This document shows, piece after piece, positions 11,369 to 24,200 of a stretch of DNA of 64,000 nt (its first letter is position 1; the number at the start of each line of letters is the position of its first letter). The translations under genes and the position numbers were made by a program. The notes below the pieces were generated by a model. The model saw only the letters and a program-made list of their open reading frames with translations, made no database searches and was not told where the DNA came from. This DNA comes from Fomes fomentarius (lineage: Eukaryota; Basidiomycota; Agaricomycetes; Polyporales; Polyporaceae): positions 496,001 through 560,000 of the forward strand of contig JABYQN010000006.1 of assembly GCA_022606135.1 (NCBI GenBank), read 5' to 3'.

Positions 11369-11889
11369 GCTCTTGACCCTTGTCACTCTCAGAGTGTCAT
11401 TGTTCCTGTTACCCTAGTCACTTTTATCACCTTTGTTGCTCTCTTGCTCCCATCACACTCACACTTCCTGTGATATGTTCCCACCATTGTTTTGTTTATT
11501 GTATGATGTTGAATGCACAATGTGTTGTGATGATGTAGTAGTGTAGTCAATGTTATGTCAATCAAATGAACACTTCACCTTCTTGCATATTTGGAGGGCA
11601 GTACAAAGTATGATAAAAGCCAATAATATTATTATAATTGTCCAGTTTCCATAAAACTTGTGCAAATATTAGTGCTCATTTATCAGTAATAAGGTCTCAT
11701 GGTCTTAGGGAAATAATTAGTGATGATCTGCTGGGGGGGAATTTCCAGATGCAATGTAACATATTATACAATGTCAGTATCACTCTCAACTATTAATGCA
11801 CACACTTCCAACATTTGAACTATCACACAGTGTCAACTAGTCGAGCAAAAATGTGATTCTACAGCACAGGCTGGATAAAGTAAAAACAT

Positions 11890-12085
11890 GTATGTATATA
11901 ACAGGGTTTTTTGCACAAAAATATCCTTGTTGAAGACATTTGATGCTTTTGCATTCTTTTGCATGTATTTATATGCATTTCCATGGAGTTGTATGCAATT
12001 GCACACAAATGTACAGAAATGCATGTCTTTGAACCTAATTGAACCTCTTTGCATGTCTTTGCATGAAGATGCATCTTAGGGGGCC
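11890..12085. repeat. TGCAT-rich low-complexity stretch
   Basis: The pentamer TGCAT or its complement recurs at irregular spacing (for example TTTTGCATTC, TTTGCATGTA, ATATGCATTT, GAAATGCATG). No coding or structural role is evident. Confidence 0.5.
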
Positions 12086-12199
12086 TCTTTGGTTACTGGT
12101 CAAATAGTAGACTGATCTATGTGCATTTTCCACCCATTTGCACCTTTTATATGTGATTGCAACCTATATGCTATGTTATAGGTTCTTGCAATTACATGC

Positions 12200-12910
12200 C
12201 CAAACAAGCATAGTATCCAGGATTTACTGTGGTCAGCCGTTAATGGCCCATTTCTGGCCCGATCACCTCCTGATACAGCAGCATGTCATCTGCCAATACT
12301 GTGAGAAAGGCATATGTCATGCATTGGTGCCATAATGGCACCATAACTAGTGTCACATATGGCCCATGTCTATTCCATATAATGTACAGGTATGAGATGG
12401 GCACCTGAACACACCAAGGATCTCGAGTGGTGCTGCACCCTTCCTCCTTCAAATTCTAGTACTCTGCTGTTGAAATTCAGACTACTGTAGCTTACTAGTA
12501 TCTATGTACCAGTTTACTGCTAACCAACCAGGGCTGTCTTGTCTATTGCAATTGTCCTTGGAGGAGAACAGAGAGATTTCTTCAAGTCCAGCAAAAATAA
12601 TGCCATATTGCTTATACTTAGTGTGAGCTACATGGAGCTTTGGTGTGGTGGTCTAAAGTACTTCAACTGATGCTTTGTGTCTGTGAGGGTGTGCATTCAA
12701 TCCTTGCCAGTGGCAACCCTTTTGCAATGCCCAAGCCCTCTTTTTTGGGAAGTCAGGCACCCGTGCCTATATCTCCCACTTACAGTGTTCAGGTACGTGG
12801 TCAATAAATATCTATTTACCCCCGATTGCTTGGGTCAGCCGATAACTGGGGCTTATCACCCCGATGCTCCCTCAATGCCCTCAGATCCACTTACAGCCCA
12901 CTTATAGAAC
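12200..12910 (+). repeat. Dispersed repeat copy with tRNA-like module
   Basis: The left block (12200-12450) is an inverted relative of 8520-8790. The right block contains TTCTTCAAGTCCAGC, an A-box-like TTTGGTGTGGTGGTCTAAAG and a B-box-like TGTGCATTCAATCCTTGCCA, like the copies at 4420-4960 and 8780-9180. CpG content rises towards the right end. Confidence 0.6.
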
Positions 12911-13289
12911 TCGTTGGGCGGTGTAGACCGATTAGTTGCCAGTATGGCAATTTTCTCACCAGGCAAGGTGATATCTTATCAGATATGCCAGCACCACACT
13001 TTTGCTGATGTTCCTCCACGACCGGGTGCGATAGACGATGCTTTGTCTTCTCTGCCTGGTCAGGGTACAGACCCACCTACGTGCCGAAGCATGCCATCCG
13101 TGACATTGGCATTACCATGTTTCTCCATGATTTGCATTACTATATCCATTCACTCTTCACACTTTATATCCCCTGTATTCCATCCTTTTGTATTGAGAAA
13201 AGAGAAGTAGGGTCATGAGATGACTTTGAATCAACTATCAAAGATCCGAAGCCAAAATGCGAAGGGACAAAGGGTTAGTCAAGTAAGAG

Positions 13290-13420
13290 TGCAGAGTTTG
13301 CATTACTGGTGCAGTGATAGTAGATTCCACGAGGCTCGACCACCGCCCTCTAGAATAGCCTCTTGACTCGAACTGGCAGATGGGAAGGAGCCTGGGTTCA
13401 AATAGTTTCTTCGAGTCGCT
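13290..13420 (+). repeat. tRNA-like SINE fragment
   Basis: An A-box-like TACTGGTGCAGTGATAGTAG and a B-box-like GCCTGGGTTCAAATAG are about 80 bp apart, arranged as in tRNA-derived SINE heads. No poly(A) tail or target duplication was found. Confidence 0.5.
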
Positions 13421-13704
13421 GAATGAAGCAGTGCTTCATCTGCAACATGTCGCCTACTTGGTGGGTTACTTGGGTCGACCAAGTATCAATCTTTGCCCAA
13501 GTAGGACTGCTTGTCCTGAGCCAAGTAGTTAGATGCAGCATAACTGAATATAGGATTAAAGCCCATGGGGCAGACCAATATACTTGATGTACTGTACCAA
13601 CATAAACCCACCATCCGCCCACACTCTAATGGGGCATGATGCCGACTAATGCTGCCCATCTATGCCCACTCTTCAACGGTAACACCTTAAGCCCGAGCCG
13701 CAAG

Positions 13705-15966
13705 TTACGTCGCACCCGACTTCGCTTGCAGAGTCGCCTCCTTCCTCCTCTTCAATGCCCCAGCATACGTCATACACACATACTTGAGATACCCAATCCC
13801 ATCCCGATCCCCTTTCGCCAGTAGCCGATGATGAAGCACCTCCAGCTCAGGGAAAGACAGCATCGGCGGGACAGTGTTATCCGGCACCTCGGTGGGCGAC
13901 ATCAGACGCACCAGTGGGCGCGGAGCCTGCAAGACCGTGCGCGTGGACAAGAGAGGATGCCTCGGGTTTGCCGGACTGATGTTATGCGCAGGATATCGCT
14001 CGAAGAACCTCCGAACAAGATCGACCGCTTCTCGCGAGTGACCAGTCCTGTGGAGCACCAAATACGTCAGAACATTCGCGAATGAACACCGGGATGAGAT
14101 GCACTCACAAGGCTAGTATGCGGACCATAGCGGTGTACGCCCTCTCGACGAGCCGCGCATCGACCTTCGCCTCGTTCTCGGTCTGCTGCCCCTTCCTCCA
14201 CACATCCTCAACATGATCCCACTCCTGCCAGACCTCTCTCGCGAACTTCAGCGCCTGCTTCCGCTCGTCCCTCTCAGCGCGGCCAGCACGCTCCACAGCC
14301 TCGACGTACGACCACGCATTCTTCTCCACGCCCAGCTCCGCGAATATCGTCAAATAAAGGTCTATGCTCTCCTCGAGCGATGAGTGCCTGTAGTGGACAG
14401 ACAGGAAAGCGTTGAGCAAACGCGGTGACAGTTCGACATGTTGGAAGGCCTTGGGCATGGACTCGCAGGCGCCGTCTGCCAAACCGCTTTTGTGGTCCGA
14501 AGCCTGAATATCACTGAGTACACGCGCAAACAGAGCGCGAGTCTCCGAGATGACTTCAGAGCGACTCTGAGGTAGGAGCGCAGTGAACTGCTGTGAGACC
14601 GCGGAGACGTCCGCAGACTCTTGGGAGGAATCCTGGGAGGTGGAGGTGGCAACCTCAGGCTGCGCACTTGCGCTATAAGAGTTCTCGTCAACAAGCACGG
14701 TACTTGACCGTATGAACGGAGTCTTATAAGCAGCATAAGCGTGAAACACGTGGGTCATGATCTGCTCATCAACGACCATATCGTTCTGGATATCACCACT
14801 AGGAGCGCGCTGTCCTTCAGCGACGATCTCGGCGAGAATCCAGCGGACCTTGGCGAGGTCACCGAGTCGCTTCGCACCTTCCAACAAGGCGCAGAAGGTC
14901 TTGCGGTCGGGTGTGAATGGGGTATTGCCGTATGCATCCCGATGGCCGTCGAGCATCTCCTTGGCGAGGCGGAAGGCCTCACCAACGTAAAGTTTCTCGC
15001 CCGAACAGGCGCAGGCGTAAATGACTGCGGTGTAGGTTGCGGCAGTGGGCGGGATAGTATTGTCTACTGTCATCTCCTTGAAGAGGTCGAGAGCGCGTGC
15101 GGGTTGAGGAGCGATGAGGCGGGAAGCGCAAGCGGAGATCATGAGGGTGTAGAGGTAAGGATCAGGGACGGGGTGGGCGACGTAACGCATGTGAGCAAAG
15201 AGATCCCATGCCTGAGCTTCGGCGAGGGTGGAGCGGAGGGAGAGAAGGGAAGTGATGAGACGAGTGTAGCTGGATTGAGGAGCAGGGAGAGCGCGAGTCT
15301 CATACTGGTGGAGGACAGTGAGAGCGGTAGTGGGAAATGCGGGATGGTCCATGGCGCGGAGGTGAGCTTTGATATGTAGATCACGGATGAGTGGAGAGGG
15401 AGGTTGCTCGAGTGTGGCAAGGAGATGTTCTACGCTAGCAACATCGCCACTGGTAGCATAGATTGACATCTGGGCCTCGAGAGGGGAGAGATTCTGAGCG
15501 GACTCGGGTGGACCGGGTGCAAGTTGACTATCGGAGTGAGAGTGGTGTTCGGGCTGGGATGAGAGAGAGAGTAGATCCTCGTATATTGAGATGAGCTCTA
15601 GGTCCGAGTATGTAGGAGGGCTGTCTTCGGGGAGGTGAGCGATTGGAGCCTCCTTGAGCTCGGCGATGCGTTGCTCAAGTTCTGTGAGGGGAGCATGTTG
15701 GGCATGAGGAAATAGGCCAGCAGAGGCTAAGGATGGGATCCTTTGGCGGGAAAGCGAGCGACTAGGGTGGAGATTAGGGATATGTGGGAGTGGTGGAGAG
15801 GAGAGACGTACTTTGCGTAAAGAGAGCGGTCGTCAGCAGAGTCGTGTGGGGAGAGGGAGAGGGAGAGGGAGAGGGCAGGGGCCTGGTGGGCCAAGCGTCG
15901 GGCGAAGGCAGGGCGGAGAGCGGCGCGAGCAAGAGAGAGGTCGACAAGGGCGAGACGAGCAGACAT
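13705..15966 (-). CDS. Mitochondrial pentatricopeptide repeat (PPR) protein
   Basis: Three exons on the minus strand: 15966-15812, 15740-14109 and 14047-13705, joined by GT-AG introns of 71 and 61 bp, giving about 709 residues. The N-terminus (MSARLALVDLSLARAALRPA) is Arg/Ala-rich and free of acids, as in a mitochondrial targeting peptide. Degenerate helical-pair repeats fill the middle, with typical PPR wording such as YTLMISACASR, TYTAVIYACACSG and TFCALLEGAKRLGDL. PPR proteins bind organellar RNA and act in mRNA stability, processing or translation; the target here cannot be told. It diverges from the second PPR gene at 16304. Confidence 0.85.
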
Positions 15967-16303
15967 GCAGACAAAGTCTGACCTGAGTCTAAGTCTCAGT
16001 CTCAGTCTGAGTCTGACGGTGAACGCGACTTACGCGACAATCCAAATCCATACAACCCGGCGTCTCCAAAGTCTCGTGACAGACGCCAGTGTCGGGGGAA
16101 GCGGAAGGGAAAGCCGAGGGAACGCGAGGAGGGATCGGCAGCGGAGAATATGAGATGGCGCGTGTGTTGGTCAACTCCTCCTCCTCCTCCTCCTTATCCT
16201 CCCTCTCTCCTTCTCCGCCCTCATCTCGCCTTCACACTGGCTGTCGCGTCCTTCCGCGCCCAGTCTTCTCTTGTCTAAGGCTTCCCCCTGGCTGCATGCT
16301 GCC
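15967..16303. promoter_or_regulatory. Shared promoter region between two divergent PPR genes
   Basis: 337 bp separate the two start codons, so both promoters must lie here or overlap the 5' ends. A run of AGTCTCAGTCTCAGTCT at 15990-16010 and CTCCTCCTCC tracts near 16170-16200 are visible. No clear TATA box is seen. Confidence 0.5.
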
Positions 16304-19300
16304 ATGCTTCCAAAGGTCGCCAATCACCTCTTCCACCACACCCACAGGGCCGTAGTCGCCGTCCAGAACCAGACTGGTCACACTCTCCGCAATGTCCTCC
16401 AACTTCAGTCTTCCTCTGGTCCGACTACCGCAGTCACCGGATGGGGCTCCTCCGTAGGCTCCAGCGGCCCTTCTCACTCTGGCCCTGGTCCATCCAAGTA
16501 CCATGCCTCAGGCCGTCTACAGTCTACCCACTCCGTCAGTATCCAGTTCACTCACTCATCCTTTACTTTCTGACCCCCACTGTCTAGGGCTCTCCAATCT
16601 CATCCTCCCAGGTCCGCGACCGCGTCGACAAGCTCAATGCTTTCCGTGTTCCCTCTGCAGCCAACCGTTCTCACCTTGCCATCGAATCCGCTTCTGATTC
16701 CTCACAACTCGTCCCTTCTGGTTTCGGCACATACTCCACTCTCATCAACACCCTTACAGACCGCGACTTTGAGAATCACGAAGCAGTTCGTCGCGCAGAG
16801 GCCCGCCTCCGTAGACGTCGTCGTGCCGCTCTAGATGAGAATGCACTTGACGAGGAGAGTCGTATCGCCACCCTTCGTGGTGACTCTCACTTCAAGTCTG
16901 CTTTCGCCCTCTTCCAGACTGCCGCTCCCCATCCCAATAACAAGTTCCCCCTCCAGATTTACAACAAGCTCCTCCGCTCATGTGCTATCCACTCCAATGT
17001 CGACGCTGCCTCCGCCATCTATACTCACCTCCAAAAGCGCACAGACATCGTCCCCGACGCCCAGACTTATATCAGTCTTATTCAGACTTACGCTAGCAGT
17101 CACGATCTCAACGGCGCCGAAAGCATGTTCACCAACTTCAAGGACGCGTCGCGTTCCGAACGTGTTCAGTGGACTTGTGACGCCATCTCCTCCGAGAGCA
17201 CGGTTGATCAACTACCGAATGCTCAGCGTGCGTCCCAGGCAGCTGTTTGGAACGAGATGCTTGCTGCCTACTTCCGCTGCGGCCAGCCCACCGATGCACT
17301 CGGTCTCCTAGAGCAGATGATGGATACTTCGGCCGGCGAGATTTTCCGCTCTTCCGACGTCCCCACTCCTACCCCTGCTACTTTCGCCCGCGCGATCTCC
17401 GAGTTTTGTCATCTTGGTGATGTCTCCACCGCCTTGACTTGGTTCGAGCGCATGCTTCAGGAGGGCACAACGTCTGATGACATGTACGAGTCTACTCGCG
17501 TGCCCCATCGTCCCGACGCGTCCACATGGACTACCATGTTCGACGCTCTTGCAGATGAAGGCATGGTCGCCGAGTTAAACCGCTTGTTCGTCCGTTGGGT
17601 TGACGTCGCTGCTCAGGATGGCGTTCAAGTATGGAGTGATCACCGTGATTCTGTTTTGGCTGCCAACCTCAAGTTCATGGACGTGCGCGCGGATCTGGAT
17701 CAGGCAAAGGCGAGCGAGCTCTTGGACTTCCTCGCCGAGCACGTCCTTCCTTGGGAGGTCGAAAGCACACACTTCACCTTCTACAGGGACACCTCTCGCT
17801 CGCTCTGCCAACGGTTGGTTATGCAGTACTGGAATCGTGGACACTCGGATCAAGCCCTCGGGCTGGCTTCTCGCATCGCTGCTCGTCAGCTCCAGGTTAT
17901 CCAATACGGTCAGGCTCAACAGTTGCTCGACTCCGCTCAGTCGCAACGGAGGATCGAGGGCACCCGTCGCTTCGCATCGGACCTGACAACGGAAATTTTG
18001 CAGAAGATTCGTCCCAGCGCCCCGTTGTCACATCTCCTTCGGCTCTCCGCTCTGCTCGCGGACGTTGGCGCCTTGGTTCCCGCTTCGCTGTCCGAGTCCT
18101 GCCTTAACGCCTACGCGCTCCAACGTGCCAGCCCTACGCTCTTGCTTGGGTCGAAGGAGTGGGAGGCCCTCCTGGACATCATCGTGGCGAGTGAGTCGGA
18201 TGCCGCGGCTACTCTGAACACCCTCGTCGACGATCTCCTCCAGCATTCGGTTGATATCACTACGTTCGGTGAGAATGCCAAGAATCACCTCGTCCGTAGC
18301 CTTTCCTCGAACGATGTTAATTCTGTGCAACTTCTGGCGCAGCTCGGTGAACCCTTCAGTACCCGCTTCGCCGAGCTTCAGCGTGCGCAGTCGACCTCCC
18401 CCGCGATCTCGGCACAGTCTCCCGACGTCCACATCCAGGAAGAGCTTCCCGGTTCCCCCTTGCAGTCCTCGTCTTCGTTTGGCCGCATCGACACTGCGCA
18501 CAGCCAGTCCGTCGGTGAGTTCTACCCCGGCGGAAACAAGTCCTCGGTCCTCGGGTCCTACAAACGGTTCAAGTCTGGTGTTCAGCGGAATGTCTACCCT
18601 CGGCCTGTCGTTCTTGCCCGTCTCATCAGCGCTCTAGGTCGTCTCGGAGAAGTGGACAAGATCTACGAGGTGTATCATGCCGCACAGACGGTCCTCAGCT
18701 CTCTTGAGACCATGCAGCAATGGCAGACTTCGGGTTGGTTCCTCGTCGAGGACCACATGATCATCGGTCTGGCACACGCAGGCGATCTCGAGGCAGCCCA
18801 CGCACACCGTCAACGCATCCTCCAGCAGGGCGGCATCCCCTCCGCCGACGCATACGGCGCGCTCATCCTGCACGTGAAGGACACGACGGACGACACCTCA
18901 AACGCGATGGCGCTCTTCCAGGAGTCCCAGAGCCTTGGCGTTACTCCGAACATCTTCATGTACAACACGGTTATCTCGAAGCTGGCGAAGGCACGCAAGG
19001 CGGATTACGCGCTACAGCTGTTCCAAGATATGAAGGTTCGCAACATCCAGCCGACATCGGTCACGTACGGCGCAGTCATAGCGGCGTGCTGCCGTGTTGG
19101 CGACGCTGCCTCTGCGGAGCTTCTGTTCCAGGAGATGACGAGCGAGCCGACGTTCAAGCCACGGGTACCCCCCTACAACACGATGATGCAGCTCTACACG
19201 CACACGAAGCCGGACCGCGCCCGCGTGCTGCACTACTACAATGAGCTCATTGCGGCACATGTCCAGCCTACGGCCCACACGTACAAGGTATGTGTGTGAT

Positions 19301-20064
19301 GTACAACGGTTGAGTTACGCAACTGACACGCTACCTAGCTTCTCATCGACGCATATGGTTGCATTGAGCCCATTGACCTCCCCGCGATGGACAAGGTCTT
19401 CGAGGACTTGATCGCTAATCCTCATGTCTCCGTCCAGGGTACGCACTGGGCCGCGCTCATCAACGCTCACGGTTGCGTGCACAAGGATCTGGACAAGGCT
19501 CTCGCTCTCTTCGACTCTATCGCCACTCATCCAGCGACCAAGTCTTCTAGCACTCCTATACCAGACGCCGTCGTCTACGAGGCCCTCATCAACACGCTCG
19601 TCACGCTCCGTCGCATGGATCTGGTGCCGAAGTACATTGAGCGGCTGAACGCCAGCAGCGTCCACATGACGGCGTACATCGCGAACCTGCTCATCAAGGG
19701 CTACGCATCGAACAACCAGATCGAGCACTCACGAGAGATCTTCGAGTCGTTGCAGGATCCCCAGGGAGGCGTCGCGGCACAGCACAACCACATACCACAT
19801 CAAAACAAGCTCCAGACCGCCTCGAGCGTCGTCTCCGTCCCCGCTGGCGCACCCGTGTACCGCGAACCGTCGACGTGGGAAGCGATGGTGCGTGCCGAGC
19901 TTGGTAACGGCGAGCGCGACCGTGCTGTCTCGCTCCTCCAGAGACTGGCCAGCCGGATGTTCCCTCCTGCAGTGTACCAGCGGATCAGCGGTATCATGCT
20001 TGATGATTCGGTGTCGCCGTGGGCACTCTCGGATGCGTCGGCGTCGAGCCCTAGCTCGGGGTGA
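16304..20064 (+). CDS. Large mitochondrial pentatricopeptide repeat (PPR) protein
   Basis: Three exons, 16304-16534, 16588-19287 and 19339-20064 (introns 53 and 51 bp, all phase 0), give about 1218 residues. The start is MLPKVANHLFHH, a basic, acid-free N-terminus fit for mitochondrial import. PPR-type pairs are clear in two blocks: around residues 240-440 (IYNKLLRSCAIHSNVDAA, TYISLIQTYASSHDLNGA) and around 770-1150 (NIFMYNTVISKLAKARKADY, SVTYGAVIAACCRVGDAA). The middle is helical without good repeats. Family role: organellar RNA metabolism; the specific RNA is unknown. It is not a duplicate of the neighbouring PPR gene by eye. Confidence 0.88.
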
Positions 20065-20667
20065 GGTGTCTGTACGGACTATGGGCTGTGGTGCGCCGTG
20101 GGTCGTAGGGCCTACATGGAAGCGCGCGCGCCCTCATGGTGTGTTGTAGTGTCTGTGTCGGTCTGTCTGTGTCGTCATGCTTTCGCCCATTGTATTCTAC
20201 TCACAAGCGTTCGCATCCGCAATCGTGCTCGAGGACCTCTGGCGTTAGGCCCTGAGTGTCGTGCTGAAGTAGGGATAGTGTATCAGTAGCTAATATCTAT
20301 ACGGCGTACTCGCCAGCCATACTTAGGCATTTTCGATAGACGTAGATTATCTCGCGATGACCCTCATGCATCTAACGACACTCATTAACAGACTCGCTTA
20401 CCTACTAAAATGTATATACTAGCTGGCGGTTGAGCCCTCGCAATAATCCCCATTCACTCGCGATATGTTTTGATACGGGAGGTTGCGGCGGTGAGGAGCG
20501 AGAAAGAACTGCGAGAGACAGCGAATTGAGTCGGCGAACAGTAGAATGGCTTCGTGAAAATGTGGGGCTGGAGAGATTTGAGCGCTATAGGGATGCAGGT
20601 GTTCGCATGTTGAAGATGCCCGATAAGGAAGGGGCTGGGAAAGGGACCGGTAAACGCCGGGAAACCT
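20065..20667. other. Intergenic interval, no gene recognised
   Basis: 3'-flanking DNA of the PPR gene (20065-20450) followed by a purine-rich stretch. No protein-like open frame or RNA gene was recognised. Confidence 0.5.
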
Positions 20668-21141
20668 TCAGGCGTCGAGGGCGTCGTTGACCATGATCTC
20701 GCTCGCTTTTTGCCTTCGTACATCCACCAGGACCGTCCAGAACGTCTCGACGCCTACCTCCTCCACCCATCCTACTCGTCTCGCCAAACTCTCTCGCCGG
20801 AACGCCTGGCATTCTTTCAAAAACTGACACTCTACATTCACTCTCTCCGAGAAGCCACCAAGGTCGTATGTCCGAGAGGAGAGAAATGGAAGTAGGGCGA
20901 GGGCGAGGGGGGAGGGCGAGGTGCTGCACGCGATAAGGATAGAGCTCGGGAGCAGTGCGGATTCCACCAGGTATGGCTCTGCGTCTGGGGCAGCCGCAAG
21001 GCGATATAGACGACAGGAGTATGTTTCACGACTAGGATATTGTGGTGTTGGGGATACGGGAAGGATTCTGGACGGAGGAGACGAGGAGGAGATGGGCCGT
21101 ATGCGTGATCCGACACAGCCACCGCACCCAAAGACGGCCAA
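20668..21141 (-). CDS. Conserved-looking hypothetical protein, start unresolved
   Basis: An open frame of about 157 residues has balanced, protein-like composition (for example YPSRETYSCRLYRLAA, LALALLPFLSSRTYDLGG, VNVECQFLKECQAFRRE) and ends at a TGA at 20670-20668. No ATG exists in this frame upstream: a TAG lies about seven codons before 21141. The true start must therefore be in an upstream exon (an acceptor-like GTTAG lies there) or the gene is damaged. No known domain or membrane segment is seen. It lies head-to-head with the ATAD2-like gene. Confidence 0.5.
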   Translation of the reverse strand: MAVFGCGGCVGSRIRPISSSSPPSRILPVSPTPQYPSRETYSCRLYRLAAAPDAEPYLVESALLPSSILIACSTSPSPLALALLPFLSSRTYDLGGFSERVNVECQFLKECQAFRRESLARRVGWVEEVGVETFWTVLVDVRRQKASEIMVNDALDA

Positions 21142-21298
21142 ACATATGCTGTCGGGCGTCTAACGCACTCTGCACAAACGACCATCTTGTTCAGTTCTCC
21201 CTCCCCGACCCTCTTCCATCCCTCCGCCGTTCCACCCCACGCCCAGACCACAGCGAGCGTGTAGGAGACACGACGGAGGACGGCCGACTGCTTTGTCC

Positions 21299-24200
21299 AT
21301 GAACCCGCCCTTCAACTTCTCAGGCGAATCATTCGTCTTCCCCGACCAGGTCTCATTCGATTTCTCGGCGACCTCACAGCAACCTTCCTACCCCCCTCCT
21401 CAGCAACATCCACCCCCGCCTCCTCCTCAGTCCATTAACTACCAGTCCTACACCATCATCGACCCTCTCCTTGTACCGTCCCAACCCCCGCCACCCTTTT
21501 ATTTTCCCGAAGCCGCCCCATCTCCGTCTACCGGCCTTCGTATCAAACTCCCGCCAATGGCCCCTTCTACCCGCGGCGTCGCCCGCGAGCAGCACAGCAT
21601 CAGTCCCGTCGCTTCCGGCTCCGAGTACCACGAGAGTAACGCGTCTGTGGAAGCGGAGGAAGACAATCCCAAACAAGAAGAAGAGGATGCGGAGGACGCG
21701 AAGGGCTCTCAGCCTGTCCAGTTTCGCGTCTCTTCTCGGGGACGCCTCGTTGCCAAAAAGTCATATGCAGAATCCGCCAGCGAGGACGAGGACGACGACC
21801 CTATCGACCTCCTCGCTGACAAAGCCAAGGGCAAGGGCAAGGGCAAGGGCAAGCAGCTCGTCCAAGACACTGACGATGAGGACGAGGAGGCTGATACAGG
21901 CGGACGCTATGCCCTTCGTCACACTCGCAGCCGTGGTCTCCCTAACAAACTCAACGGCTTCATCGTTAGTGACGAGGAGGACGGCACTCAAGTCAGTCGT
22001 CTGACGCGTAGCAGGAGCAAGAATAATGCTCAGACCAACGGCGGTGGCGGCCGAATTACACGACGATCAAACGGTCGTTCCCAGCCCCAAGCCTCGTCAT
22101 CCCGTGCCACCCGCAATAGTCGTCTGTCCCGTCGCACACGGTCTACAGCTCGCGTTGATGAGGACGAGGATGGCTACGTCGACGAGCCTGCTTCCAGCTC
22201 TAACGACGGTGAGGCATCCCTTGATGACGCTCCTGCCACTTCTCCAGAGCCTGAGGCCGATCCAGATGCAGATGCAGACGCAGATGGCGAGGCCGACGGT
22301 GAAGGAGATGCGGACCCAGAACCAGAGCAGGACGGTAAGCCATACGCTCTCCGACAACGCACGAAGATCAACTACGCTATCCCTCCTCCGCTTGAGGAGA
22401 TGCGTCCCCCTCCGAAGCCGCGATCCGGTGGGAACAAGTCTCATGGTCGTAGCTCAAATCGACCCAAAGCTCCTGGTTGGAGCGCGACAGGTGCGGAACT
22501 GAGTCGGTGGATGGGTGGAGGTGGTGATGATTCTGTAAGTCGTACATGCCACATGAGCTAGAAAATAGTTATCGACTGGTTCGCCAGGACACCGACTATG
22601 CAACGCGAACACCTCGAAAACCGTTCGGGGGTCTTGCTGGTGCAGGAGGCGGTGGGGTCTTTGCTGGTGGTCCCGGTGCAGGCGGGTTTATGCCCAGTGA
22701 CTTGGCCGCTGCTGCTGCAGGGACCCCTTCGAATCTAGGCAAGGTGGGAGATGCAGGTGCGTATATCCTCATACTAGTTTCTGCCCGGTCCTGAGGTCCT
22801 CGTAGCGCTTGCCGACGCGGATCCTCTCGGCGTCGACCAGAATGTCACCTTTGACGAAGTCGGTGGTCTTGACGATCGTGAGTCCGATCATACTTTATGC
22901 TGGACACAATTTCATCAATGCAATTCTTATAGACATCAATTCACTGAAGGAGATGACATTGTTGCCCCTCCTGTATCCGGAAGTCTTCCAGCGCTTCAAC
23001 GTCACTCCTCCCCGGGGCGTGCTATTCCATGGTCCTCCAGGTACCGGTAAGACCCTGCTTGCACGCGCTCTCGCGGCAAGTTGCCGTTCGAATGGCAAAA
23101 GCATATGTAAGCAATACGGTTTGGCTGCACCTCGTACTGATATCGACTCACACATATCTAGCTTTCTTCATGCGCAAGGGGGCTGACTGTCTCTCAAAGT
23201 GGGTTGGTGAAGCCGAACGCCAACTGCGACTACTTTTCGAGGAAGCGAGGAACCAACAGCCCAGTATTATTTTCTTCGACGAGATTGACGGTCTTGCTCC
23301 TGTACGCTCGTCGAAACAGGACCAGATTCATGCGTCGATAGTTTCCACGCTGCTCGCACTCATGGATGGCATGGACGGTCGTGGTCAGGTAGTTGTCATT
23401 GGTGCGACCAATCGTCCGGACGCGATCGATCCTGCGCTGCGTCGACCTGGGCGGTTTGACAGGGAGTTTTTCTTCCCTCTACCTGGACTAGACGCGAGAG
23501 AGCGGATCCTACGCATCATGACAAGGAAGTGGGATGGTTGGGACGGTGAGAAGGGTCAGGAGAACACCAAGGGTCTGGCGAAGTTGACGAAGGGATATGG
23601 TGGTGCGGACTTAAGGGTAAGTTCAATTCCTCTGGATCAATCCTTTTATACGTTGACCCAGGTGCCCTAGGCGTTGTGTACGGAAGCAGCGCTCAACGCT
23701 GTTCAACGCCGATATCCTCAGATCTACAAGTCCAACGATCGTCTGTTGCTCAAGCCCGAAACGATCGAAGTTGAGCTACGGGACTTCATGATCTCGGTCA
23801 AGAGTATGTCTTCGCTTGTACATTCCCATCCTCAACATGGTGTCTCTGACTCTATTCATAGAGCTCGTCCCATCTTCAGCCCGTTCAGTATCTTCAGCGG
23901 CGTCTCCTCTTCCAACGCAGCTGGTACCTCTCCTTCAGGAATCATTGGACAAACTCAAGGAAATTATCGGCAAAGTTCTGCCCGTTAGCAAGAAGCGGAC
24001 CGCACTAGAAGAAGCTGAATGGGAAGATGAGAGCTCAGAAGGTGCACTGGAGCGCGAGCTTATGATGCAGTCGATGGAGACCTTGCGCATCTATCGTCCT
24101 AGGGTGGTCTTGCACGGTCCACTCGGCATGGGTCAAGGTTACATCGCTGCAGCCGCACTCCACTTCCTCGAAGGCTACCACGTACAGAGCCTTGATCTTG

